A stretch of DNA of 13,217 nt, taken from positions 1 to 13,217 of the forward strand of contig JAISYA010000015.1 in assembly GCA_031270205.1 (NCBI GenBank), read 5' to 3'. This document shows positions 6,678 through 13,217 of the stretch, one piece after another (positions within the stretch are counted from its first letter, which is position 1; every line of letters starts with the position of its first letter). A model generated the notes under the pieces. The model had not been told where the DNA came from. It saw nothing but the letters and a program-made list of their open reading frames with translations, and made no database searches. The position numbers and the translations under genes were made by a program. This DNA comes from Treponema sp. GTDB taxonomy: Bacteria > Spirochaetota > Spirochaetia > Treponematales > Breznakiellaceae.

Positions 6678-9600
6678 CTACGCCAAAGCCGCCAGTTTTT
6701 CGCGGATAAACTCGCTCTTTTCTTTCAGGCCGATATTGCCGGTGGTCAGTATGAGTATGTTGGGTTTTTTGGGGTCCAGCTTCACCTTGCCCACCGATTC
6801 CTGCATGAGCCGTACCAGCCGTTCTACCTTGATGCGCGACACTTTGGCGAATTCCACCCACACCACGCCGTTCCGTTCCTTGAGGGAAGAAACGGCGATT
6901 TCCCGGCAGATGATCCGAATCTCCGCCAGGGCCAGCAGGGACGCGGCCTCGTCGGGCAGGGGGCCGAAGCGGTCCATCAGCTCGGCGTAGACCCGCTCCA
7001 GTTCTTCCTTGTCCCTGATGGCGGCTATCATCTTGTAGACTTCCATTTTTTCCTGGGGAGAATCAATGTAGCTGTCGGGAATAAAGCCCGAATACTCCAG
7101 TTCCAGCAGTGGCTCGGTTTCGCTTTCGTATTGGGAATCCTCAAGGCGCTTTATCGCCTCGTCCAGCAGTCCCAGGTACAGATCAAAGCCCACCGAATAA
7201 ATGTCGCCGGATTGTTCCCTGCCCAGGAGGTTTCCCGCCCCGCGTATTTCCATATCTTTCATGGCGATCTTAAAACCGGATCCCAGCTCGGTAAAATCGG
7301 ATATCACCTGGAGCCGCTTCATGGCGACTTCCGAAAGGGCGCGGTTCCCGGGATAAAAGAGATACGCGTAGGCCACACGATCTGAACGGCCCACCCTTCC
7401 CCGGAGCTGGTACAGCTGTGACACGCCGTACATATCCGCGCGGTCTATGATGATCGTGTTTACATTGGGAATATCTATGCCGTTTTCGATGATCGTGGTG
7501 GACAGCAGCACGTGAAAACCACCGTGAATAAAGCGATGCATCACGTCCTCGAGGGTTCGGGATTCCATTTGACCGTGGGCGGTTTCGACGAGGATTTCGG
7601 GTAACAGGTATTCCAGTTTGAGCCGCGTTTCCCGAAAGCTTTCAACACGGTTATGGAGGAAAAAAATCTGCCCTCCCCGTTCAACCTCGGAGCGGATTGC
7701 CTGAACCAGCCGCTCGTCGTTATATTCCTCGATGATGGTTTCTATCGGGTGGCGGTTCATGGGAGGGGTGGCAAGGAGGCTCATGTCCCTGATTTTGAGC
7801 AGACTCATGTGGAGGGTTCTGGGAATGGGAGTGGCCGAAAGGGTAAGGCAGTCCACATTGGTTTTGATTTCCTTGAGCCGCTCCTTGTCCTTGACGCCGA
7901 AGCGCTGTTCCTCATCAATTACAATCAGTCCCAGGTTTTTGAACTGCACGTCATTCTGGATGATCCGGTGCGTACCGATGAGCAGGTCTATTTCGCCTTT
8001 TTTAAGCTGTTCCAGAATAACGCCGGTTTTTTTCTGGTCCACAAAACGGGAGAGCATGGCCATGCGCACGGGAAACAGGGAGAAGCGTTCCAGGAAATTC
8101 TCGTAATGCTGCTCGGCGAGGATCGTGGTGGGCGCGAGAAATACCGCCTGCCTGCCGCCCATGATCGCCTTAAAGCAGGCGCGCATTGCCACTTCGGTTT
8201 TGCCGTAACCCACGTCGCCGCAGATCAGCCGGTCCATGGGCCGGGAGCTTTCCATATCCCGTTTGATCTCTTCCACACAGCGGAGCTGGTCTTCGGTTTC
8301 CTCAAAGGGAAAGGCCGCCTCGAACATGGTCTGCCATTCGCTGTCTTTGGGAAAGGCAAAGCCCCGGGCCTGTTTCCGTTTGGAGTAAAGCTCGATAAGC
8401 CGCTCCGCGATGTTCTCCACGGATTTACTTACCCTGCCCCTGCGGCTTTCCCAGCTCTTTGAGCCGATTGTATCCAGGCGGGGCGGCCTGCCCTCGTTGC
8501 CGATGTAGCGCTGGACCAGGTTCACCTGCTCAACCGGCACAAAGACCGTTTCCTCGCCGGCGTATTCAAGCTGGATATAATCCCGCTCGTGGCCCAGGGC
8601 CTTTATCCGCTCAATGCCCTTGAACAGGCCGATGCCGTAATTCACATGCACGACATGGTCACCGGGGTTAAGCTCCACAAAAGTGTCGACGGGGCTTGAG
8701 CGGACGGTCTTGAGCGAGCGGGGCGGACGCCTGCGGCGGCCGAAAATCTCGTTTTCCTGAATCACCATGAGCCGGATATCCAAAAGCGAGAAACCGGCGG
8801 AAAGCGGGATCGCCATTATGGAAAGCGAGGGGTGAGGCGTCAGAATCGTCGTGATGCGCTCCGCCTGCACTTCCGATTCGGCGGCTATCGTTATACTCCA
8901 GCCGTTCGAGAGTAACGACGCAAATTCTTCTTTAAGGTAATTGATATTGCCGAAAAAACTCCGTCCCGGTTCGCAGGGAACAGCAATATGGTTTTCCGTC
9001 CCGGATCCGCCCTGTATGGTTTTGAATGAGATGACCCGCCCGCGGCCATTTCGTTCATCAATCAAACTTTTGAAATCAAGAAGCAGGCGTTCCGGCAGCG
9101 GAAATTCTTTTTTCATGCGGGAATGTTCCGTATGCCCGGCGCGGATCGACTTGTTATATAAAGCGTGATATTCCCTGCTCAGGATTTCCTGCGCGTTTTC
9201 CAGGCGTTCACGGTCAATCAGAATCAAAGTCCCCTTTTCGCCAAGGTAGTCAAGAATGCTGCCGCCGTCCGTCTCAAAAGCCAGCGGGTAAAACAACTCT
9301 TCGCCCGCAGCACCGCGGCGGGAGATAAGCTCCTCAACAACGGCCCTGCCGCCGCCTGAAAATTCCCTGAAGGCGGCAAGATTGTTTCCCAGCGCGTCAA
9401 TGCGCTCATCGGTCCAGACCACTTCCCGCAGGGGGCGTATCAACAGTTCCGGCAGCTTCCCGCGGCCCCGCTCTCCAACGCTGCCCTGGTTAACGGGGTC
9501 AAAGCGCTTGACCGATTCCACCCGGTCAAAATCAAAAAGCACCCGGCAGGCCTCCTCGTCTCCGCCCATGAAAATGTCCAGCACTTCGCCGCGCAGGGCG

Positions 9601-10163
9601 AATTCGCCGTGAACCTGCACCCTCGGAACGCGGATATAGCCGTAGGAAACCAGCGTTTCCGCCAGCGCGATGGTATCGATTTTTCCGCCGGGCTTGATGG
9701 GGACCAGCAGGCTTTTGGTGTAAGCGGGCGGCGGCAGGGGGGTAAGAAAGGCCCGTTCGGGAATAATTACAATACCCCCGGCGGGGCGTCCGCCGTTTCC
9801 GCCGCCATCCTGAAAGCCCGCGGCAAGCTCGCTCAAGACCCTGGAGCGCTCGCCGAAAACCGCCGAAAGCGGAGGCAGTTCGCTGTAGGGCGCGGCGCCC
9901 CACCAGGGGAATTGCAGGCAGGGCAGTTCCGAGGCCGCCAGGTCCAGGGCAAGATCGGCGGCGTCGCTTTCCTGGGGAACCACCACAAAAAAAAGCCCCG
10001 GCGCGGCGCGGAAGAGGCTTGCCAGGAGCAGCGCGCTGAAAGAACCTTCGGCGCCGCTGATTTCCAGGGGGAATTTCCCTTCGGTAACGGCGGAAACAAG
10101 CGCGGAAACCGCTTTTGAAGCGCCAATTTTCCGCTGAAGCTCAGGAAAGGATAAGGTATTCAT
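6678..10163 (-). CDS. mfd: Transcription-repair coupling factor Mfd
   Basis: Mfd is a DNA translocase that removes RNA polymerase stalled at lesions and recruits UvrA for nucleotide excision repair. Counting from the ATG at 10163, the product is 1161 aa, normal for the family. The N-terminal third is UvrB-like, with VQVHGEFALRGEVLDIF. The RNA polymerase interaction domain begins near residue 501 (GDHVVHVNYGIGLFKG). The helicase part has Walker A GDVGYGKT (649-656), DEEQ (750-753), LSATPIPRTLHMS near 775 and QLRGRVGR (919-926), followed by the C-terminal TRCF domain. A GTG at 10211 would add 16 residues (FKKDTLLYYRNRQ region), but those codons coincide with the predicted promoter, so I prefer the ATG. 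Neither start has a clear ribosome binding site. Confidence 0.95.
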   Translation of the reverse strand: MNTLSFPELQRKIGASKAVSALVSAVTEGKFPLEISGAEGSFSALLLASLFRAAPGLFFVVVPQESDAADLALDLAASELPCLQFPWWGAAPYSELPPLSAVFGERSRVLSELAAGFQDGGGNGGRPAGGIVIIPERAFLTPLPPPAYTKSLLVPIKPGGKIDTIALAETLVSYGYIRVPRVQVHGEFALRGEVLDIFMGGDEEACRVLFDFDRVESVKRFDPVNQGSVGERGRGKLPELLIRPLREVVWTDERIDALGNNLAAFREFSGGGRAVVEELISRRGAAGEELFYPLAFETDGGSILDYLGEKGTLILIDRERLENAQEILSREYHALYNKSIRAGHTEHSRMKKEFPLPERLLLDFKSLIDERNGRGRVISFKTIQGGSGTENHIAVPCEPGRSFFGNINYLKEEFASLLSNGWSITIAAESEVQAERITTILTPHPSLSIMAIPLSAGFSLLDIRLMVIQENEIFGRRRRPPRSLKTVRSSPVDTFVELNPGDHVVHVNYGIGLFKGIERIKALGHERDYIQLEYAGEETVFVPVEQVNLVQRYIGNEGRPPRLDTIGSKSWESRRGRVSKSVENIAERLIELYSKRKQARGFAFPKDSEWQTMFEAAFPFEETEDQLRCVEEIKRDMESSRPMDRLICGDVGYGKTEVAMRACFKAIMGGRQAVFLAPTTILAEQHYENFLERFSLFPVRMAMLSRFVDQKKTGVILEQLKKGEIDLLIGTHRIIQNDVQFKNLGLIVIDEEQRFGVKDKERLKEIKTNVDCLTLSATPIPRTLHMSLLKIRDMSLLATPPMNRHPIETIIEEYNDERLVQAIRSEVERGGQIFFLHNRVESFRETRLKLEYLLPEILVETAHGQMESRTLEDVMHRFIHGGFHVLLSTTIIENGIDIPNVNTIIIDRADMYGVSQLYQLRGRVGRSDRVAYAYLFYPGNRALSEVAMKRLQVISDFTELGSGFKIAMKDMEIRGAGNLLGREQSGDIYSVGFDLYLGLLDEAIKRLEDSQYESETEPLLELEYSGFIPDSYIDSPQEKMEVYKMIAAIRDKEELERVYAELMDRFGPLPDEAASLLALAEIRIICREIAVSSLKERNGVVWVEFAKVSRIKVERLVRLMQESVGKVKLDPKKPNILILTTGNIGLKEKSEFIREKLAALA

Positions 10164-10186
10164 GCCGATCTGCCGATTTCTATAAT
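10159..10186 (+). promoter_or_regulatory. Predicted promoter of the exported-protein/PilZ operon
   Basis: A perfect TATAAT (10181-10186) has a poor -35, TTCATG (10159-10164), 16 nt upstream. The implied leader is about 40 nt and contains AAGGAG. The -10 overlaps the opposing mfd -10. Confidence 0.45.
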
Positions 10187-10211
10187 ATAGCAGTGTATCC
10201 TTTTTGAACAC
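10184..10211 (-). promoter_or_regulatory. Predicted extended -10 promoter of mfd
   Basis: The minus strand reads TGC-TATATT (10184-10192), an extended -10. The matching -35 region (GTGTTC at 10206-10211) is weak. Transcription would begin close to 10177, giving a leader of about 14 nt before the ATG at 10163, which is consistent with that start. Confidence 0.4.
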
Positions 10212-10232
10212 TGAGCCGTGTCAAGGAGTAAG

Positions 10233-11237
10233 ATGAACCATATGAACCGCTTTTGGACGGCGGGCCTGCTGGCCTTTTGTCTCCCCCTGTTCGCCGGAGC
10301 AGCTGAAGCCGGTACGGTCGATTTCAGCATCCGCTTTTTTGACCGGCGGATCTACTATGTTGAAAGCGCCCCCATTTATGTGCAGGTGACGATTGCCAAT
10401 AACAGTCCCTCCACCTACCGCTTCAAGCTGGCCGACGAGCGGGTTTTTTCCGTTGATTTCGACATCAGAACCGTAAGCAACCGGATACTGGAACCTCCGG
10501 ACTCACTGGTTCGCAGGCGGACGCAAAACCAGCGGATCTTTTTCCGGGAGATAACGGTAGAAAGCGGGGAGTCTTTTTCGTTTATTGAAGACCTGCGGGA
10601 TTATGCGGACTTTAGCCGCCCCGGCTCCTTTGTGGTGCGGGCCCGCGTGTACCCGGAATTGTACCGTCCTGAAGCGGCGGGCGCCGGGGCGGCGATTAAC
10701 GTTTCCGTGCCAAGCGCCACGTCCGTCCTCGAATCAAACCGCCTGAGCCTTAGCGTGCGGCCGCCGGCCATTCCCGGCCCCGACGGTATCCCTCTGGAAA
10801 TGGACGTGGAAACCAACGCGGTACTGGTCCGGGAGCGGCTTTCGCCGGATCAGGTGGTGGAGTACATGCTGCTGGCAAGGCAGCGCTCTCAATGGGAACG
10901 GTTTTTTCTCTACCTTGATCTTGAGGCCATGCTCACGGAGGACGGAGTACGCAGGCGGCGATGGCTCGCCGAAGGGGGGGAGGGCCGCCGGCGCATGCTG
11001 GCCCAATACCGGCAGGAACTGCAAGACTCGGTTGTCGACGGGGACATTTCCGTAATGCCCAGCGAATTCACCATGGAACGGACGCAGTACAACAACACCG
11101 AGGGAACCGTCACGGTACTGGAAAAATTCCGTTACGCGAACTTTACCGAGCTGAAACGTTACACGTATTATCTGCGGCAGAAAGACAATATCTGGACCAT
11201 TGTAAATTACGCGGTGGTTAACCTGGGGACCGAATGA
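10233..11237 (+). CDS. Exported protein of unknown function, possible NTF2-like C-terminus
   Basis: I do not recognise a named family. The 334-aa product has a signal peptide: basic start, hydrophobic LLAFCLPLFAGA, and AEA|G cleavage after about residue 26. Residues 27 to about 180 look all-beta (IYYVESAPIYVQVTIANNS, then SFVVRARVYPE and LSLSVRPP), like an immunoglobulin-type sandwich. A Pro/Gly-rich linker follows. The last 130 residues start with a helical VVEYMLLARQRSQWERFFLYLD stretch and end with strands closing on WTIVNYAVV, which fits an NTF2-like fold (inference). The ATG at 10233 is chosen because AAGGAG lies 4 nt upstream; GTG at 10218 and ATG at 10242 are alternatives. It overlaps the PilZ gene by 4 nt, so the two products probably act in one process. 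Confidence 0.75.
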   Translation: MNHMNRFWTAGLLAFCLPLFAGAAEAGTVDFSIRFFDRRIYYVESAPIYVQVTIANNSPSTYRFKLADERVFSVDFDIRTVSNRILEPPDSLVRRRTQNQRIFFREITVESGESFSFIEDLRDYADFSRPGSFVVRARVYPELYRPEAAGAGAAINVSVPSATSVLESNRLSLSVRPPAIPGPDGIPLEMDVETNAVLVRERLSPDQVVEYMLLARQRSQWERFFLYLDLEAMLTEDGVRRRRWLAEGGEGRRRMLAQYRQELQDSVVDGDISVMPSEFTMERTQYNNTEGTVTVLEKFRYANFTELKRYTYYLRQKDNIWTIVNYAVVNLGTE

Positions 11238-11989
11238 AATTACTGCTTATCCTTACTTCAGACGAGGTTTATAATGTCATCGCCCATTATGTAAAACCGC
11301 TGGGGTTTGAAATTATCCGTTACCGTCACGTGCTCAAGGCCATGGACAACATTGACGAGATCGACCCCACGGCGATAGCCATCAGCGCCAGGGATTTTCC
11401 CCGGCACTGGAAAATACTCGTCCGTTTTGTGCGCGAAGAGCGCACAAAGGAAGAATGCCCCATTGTCGTGTTCAAGGGAAAGCAATTCTCCGTGGAGGAA
11501 GGCGCCCAGGCCCTGTTTCTGGGTGCGAGCGGCCTCCTGGACGAAGCGCTTGAAAGCCCCGCGGAACTGAACCGCCTGCAAAGCATTTTAAGCCGCTACG
11601 CCCCGGTAAGCGAGCGGAGAAAACACGATCGCCTGTACGTGGAAGACTGGCACCGCCTCGGTTTCCTCTTTGTAAACCCCGTAACCCGTGCCATTATCAC
11701 CGGAGAACTCAAAACCATTTCCCTCGGCGGCATTTCGTTTCTGCCTGAGTTTTCATCGAGGATACAGGAACTCTTCGCGGAGACGCGCCTGGACGAGTGC
11801 AGCCTCCGCGCCGGCGAAGCCTTGCTTTCTCCCGTCTGCCGCATGGTCCGCAACAACCGGATGCTTTCCATGGAGTTCGTCTCCTTCCCCGGCGAAGAGC
11901 GGGAAACCCTCGGAAAGTACCTCGGCGAGCTGCCGCTGCTCGGATACAAGGTGAAACAGGGTGATGCGCTCCCGCGGAGCGCGCCTTAA
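11234..11989 (+). CDS. Pseudo-receiver/PilZ domain protein
   Basis: This is a cytoplasmic two-domain protein of 251 aa. Residues 1 to about 122 follow the receiver pattern (KLLLILTSDE, then PTAIAISARDFP, CPIVVFKG and LGASGLLDEAL). The expected phospho-acceptor Asp is Ser51, the conserved Thr/Ser region is FK (80-81), and the conserved Lys is Glu104, so phosphorylation is unlikely. Residues 127 to about 240 resemble PilZ, a c-di-GMP-binding domain: RKHDR (129-133) matches RxxxR, and TISLGG (161-166) matches the second motif (D/NxSxxG) except for Thr in place of Asp/Asn. Binding may therefore be weak or altered. The ATG overlaps the upstream stop as ATGA. The family assignment comes from motifs only. 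Confidence 0.7.
   Translation: MKLLLILTSDEVYNVIAHYVKPLGFEIIRYRHVLKAMDNIDEIDPTAIAISARDFPRHWKILVRFVREERTKEECPIVVFKGKQFSVEEGAQALFLGASGLLDEALESPAELNRLQSILSRYAPVSERRKHDRLYVEDWHRLGFLFVNPVTRAIITGELKTISLGGISFLPEFSSRIQELFAETRLDECSLRAGEALLSPVCRMVRNNRMLSMEFVSFPGEERETLGKYLGELPLLGYKVKQGDALPRSAP
11966..11982 (+). terminator. Strong GC hairpin at end of PilZ gene
   Basis: GCGCTCC-CGC-GGAGCGC is a perfect 7-bp stem placed just before the stop codon. No U run follows, so intrinsic termination is doubtful. Confidence 0.3.
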
Positions 11990-12004
11990 GGGTATCCTCT
12001 GCCA

Positions 12005-12026
12005 ATGCGGGGCGCTTCCCCGGCAT
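12005..12026. terminator. Hairpin between convergent genes
   Basis: ATGCGGGG (12005-12012) pairs with CCCCGGCAT (12018-12026), with one bulged base and a CGCTT loop. It sits in the 48-nt gap between two converging genes, a usual place for a two-way terminator, but it lacks U runs on either strand. Confidence 0.35.
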
Positions 12027-12037
12027 CCCGGCGCAAA

Positions 12038-12853
12038 TCAATACGCAACATGCCAGCCTTCAATCTTCGTAAGATCAGAGGGTACGCTTTTCGGTCTCGA
12101 AATCTGACGCCCTTCCACCGGGTCTGTTTGTTCGATGTTCGATATTATGTAGTATTTACCGCCCAAATTAAAAACCCAGGCTAAATGAAGTAAATCATTA
12201 GAGATGAACATATCACCCTCTCCATCATAGGGAAGGGCTATGGCCAGTTGGTTCAGCAGTGCTTGTGTTGCGGCATCAGGGGCAGGCTCATCACTTAAAC
12301 ACACCGCCAGTGAAACAAAATACGCATTAAAAGGTGAGCCGGAAAACAAATAATCATCTATTTCATGCGAATCTATGACCGATAACGGAACATTTCTTCC
12401 GATAGTCTCATACATGATTCTGGATATCTGTTCACCGGTAAATAAAGTCGGTTTCCCTCCGATCTTGATTTGACTTGTGGTTTTTGTATGCCCTGAATAG
12501 ACGGCATTGAGCTGTGGTTCCCAATCAACCCATTTTCCGTTTATTTTGACCGAATTCCAGGCATGGTTCTCGGCCGGAAAACTGGCCCCGCCGGAGACTC
12601 CAAGACGTACACGGACGGGTATTTCCGCCTCATAACAGTTTTTATAAAACTGTGTAGAGAAATTGGAGCAGTCATAGTCCTCAGACCAGGGGCGGGCCGC
12701 GACATCCTTGCCGGCGTTTTCATATTTTTGCAGATCGGTTAACGGAGCTACGTATTCTCCGCCTCCGCCTCCGCCTGACGGGTTTTCACAGGAACTGAAC
12801 GCCAAACCTAAAACCGCAATCAGCGCCGGAATGGATACAAATAACTTTTTCAT
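12038..12853 (-). CDS. Transglutaminase-like lipoprotein
   Basis: This is a 271-aa putative surface or periplasmic lipoprotein. The signal peptide ends in FSSC with lipidated Cys22, then ENPS and six Gly as a tether. The fold resembles the transglutaminase-like/papain-type cysteine hydrolases: DYDCSNFSTQFY with candidate nucleophile Cys62, NHAWNSVKINGKWVDWEP with His97, and Asp110 or Glu112 in the acid position. The extra Cys73 could form a disulfide. The second half (residues 125-271) is not recognised. Related proteins act as proteases or cross-linking enzymes or are inactive binders; the activity here is unproven. AAGGAG lies 7 nt before the ATG. The gene is probably transcribed alone from the promoter at 12992-13020. 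Confidence 0.75.
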   Translation of the reverse strand: MKKLFVSIPALIAVLGLAFSSCENPSGGGGGGEYVAPLTDLQKYENAGKDVAARPWSEDYDCSNFSTQFYKNCYEAEIPVRVRLGVSGGASFPAENHAWNSVKINGKWVDWEPQLNAVYSGHTKTTSQIKIGGKPTLFTGEQISRIMYETIGRNVPLSVIDSHEIDDYLFSGSPFNAYFVSLAVCLSDEPAPDAATQALLNQLAIALPYDGEGDMFISNDLLHLAWVFNLGGKYYIISNIEQTDPVEGRQISRPKSVPSDLTKIEGWHVAY

Positions 12854-12868
12854 GGTTACACTCCTTAT

Positions 12869-12880
12869 GGGAAATTTCCC
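12869..12880. promoter_or_regulatory. GGGAAATTTCCC palindrome in lipoprotein leader
   Basis: This is a perfect 12-bp palindrome just upstream of the ribosome binding site of the lipoprotein gene. Its CCC arm can alternatively pair with GGGG at 12888-12891. It could be an operator or an mRNA structure; chance is possible. Confidence 0.3.
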
Positions 12881-12903
12881 CTTAAGCGGGGGAGCAAAGT
12901 ACG

Positions 12904-12984
12904 CTACTCCTGTAAATATTCAAAAATCTCCGGCGCCCTGCCGGTGAGTCGCCCGTCCGCGGCGGGCTTGCCGAACCATTTCAT
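12904..12984 (-). CDS. Possible 26-aa leader peptide
   Basis: The ORF reads MKWFGKPAADGRLTG then RAPEIFEYLQE. Its ATG lies about 7 nt from the predicted -10, so the transcript would be nearly leaderless, and there is no ribosome binding site. The same frame stays open upstream to 13101, so it could also be the end of a decayed gene. I recognise no family. Confidence 0.2.
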   Translation of the reverse strand: MKWFGKPAADGRLTGRAPEIFEYLQE

Positions 12985-12991
12985 ACGTAAA

Positions 12992-13020
12992 AGTGTAGCA
13001 TACTTCAGGCGGGCGGTCAA
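12992..13020 (-). promoter_or_regulatory. Predicted promoter of the transglutaminase-like lipoprotein
   Basis: On the minus strand TTGACC (13015-13020), a 17-nt spacer ending in TGC, and TACACT (12992-12997) form one of the best sigma-70-type matches in the window. The leader to the lipoprotein ATG would be about 130 nt, long enough for a regulatory structure. Confidence 0.55.
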
Positions 13021-13027
13021 GGGGAAT

Positions 13028-13044
13028 TTGCCCCGCGGAGGCTC
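13028..13044. repeat. 17-nt copy of the left-end repeat
   Basis: TTGCCCCGCGGAGGCTC is identical to 154-170. The left arm of the palindrome is absent here, so this is a partial copy. Confidence 0.55.
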
Positions 13045-13070
13045 TTGCGGCTTTTCAGGCTTTCTGCCCC

Positions 13071-13092
13071 TCCCAAAACTGAGGTTTTGGGA
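13071..13092. repeat. Perfect 9-bp hairpin with TGAG loop
   Basis: TCCCAAAAC and GTTTTGGGA pair perfectly around TGAG. The remaining edge sequence to 13217 has T-rich runs (13111-13118 and 13131-13146), an 8-nt direct repeat TTCATTCG (13101-13108 and 13159-13166) and no convincing gene. Confidence 0.5.
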
Positions 13093-13217
13093 AAGCCCCA
13101 TTCATTCGCAATTTTTTTTCCTTCAAAACATTGTTTTTTTGTTTTTGGGTGTATTTCGTTCATTCGACTTGCCATAGATTTAACCTGAAACAAGTGGTCA
13201 GTTTGATCACGTAACAA

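Noticed and set aside
7653..8462. 269-codon + strand frame opposite mfd
   Set aside because: It overlaps the conserved helicase core of mfd; low-complexity composition, no ribosome binding site and no motif.
9609..10118. 169-codon + strand frame opposite the mfd N-terminus
   Set aside because: Antisense shadow rich in Gly, Gln and Arg, with no family resemblance.
10164..10211. GTG start extending Mfd by 16 residues
   Set aside because: These codons coincide with the predicted mfd promoter, no ribosome binding site precedes the GTG, and the ATG at 10163 begins a natural N-terminus.
13017..13217. 66-codon minus-strand frame at the right edge
   Set aside because: It runs through the TGAG hairpin, T runs and dispersed repeat and has no ribosome binding site or family match. 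It could be part of something beyond the edge, but nothing supports that here.

Overview
The window reads as chromosomal DNA of a spirochaete, most likely a Treponema-type organism from a gut habitat. This is an inference. It rests on the short lipoprotein signals (LLSC, FSSC), a Gly-rich tether after the lipid-modified Cys, moderately high GC, the abundance of short palindromic intergenic repeats, and a remnant of the 'AAA-ATPase-like' (PF09820) family that is scattered widely in such genomes. No rRNA, tRNA, CRISPR array, integrase or intact insertion sequence is visible.

Region 1 (1-414) is a gene-free, repeat-rich leader. It holds two nested palindromic repeats whose hairpins share a CTTG loop, two smaller hairpins, a CT-rich heptad tract (273-335) and a weak promoter. 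Region 2 (415-5034, + strand) is a complete five-gene ABC importer operon of the branched-chain/hydrophobic amino acid family: a lipoprotein binding protein, permeases LivH and LivM, and ATPases LivG and LivF. Spacing is tight (20 nt, 9 nt, then two 1-nt overlaps), so the genes are probably co-transcribed and translationally coupled.

Region 3 (5035-5226) lies between convergent operons. It contains a 47-codon ORF that looks like the N-terminus of a PF09820 ATPase cut off just before its P-loop, and a likely terminator for the minus-strand genes. Region 4 (5193-10163, - strand) reads mfd, then a HAD phosphatase, then a PlsC-type acyltransferase. The HAD/PlsC pair overlaps by ATGA and has its own promoter with a 7-bp inverted repeat over the -10. 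mfd encodes the transcription-repair coupling factor.

Region 5 (10233-11989, + strand) diverges from mfd. The two opposing -10 hexamers overlap by 3 bp. It encodes an exported two-part protein of unknown function, overlapping by ATGA with a cytoplasmic pseudo-receiver/PilZ protein whose phosphorylation residues are gone and whose second PilZ motif is altered. Region 6 (12038-13217, - strand) holds a transglutaminase-like lipoprotein behind a good sigma-70-type promoter, a possible 26-codon leader ORF, and a palindrome-rich edge that repeats 17 nt of the left-hand repeat.

Most of the window is ordinary. The least explained parts are the exported protein/PilZ gene pair, the PF09820 remnant, the palindromic repeats and the transglutaminase-like lipoprotein.
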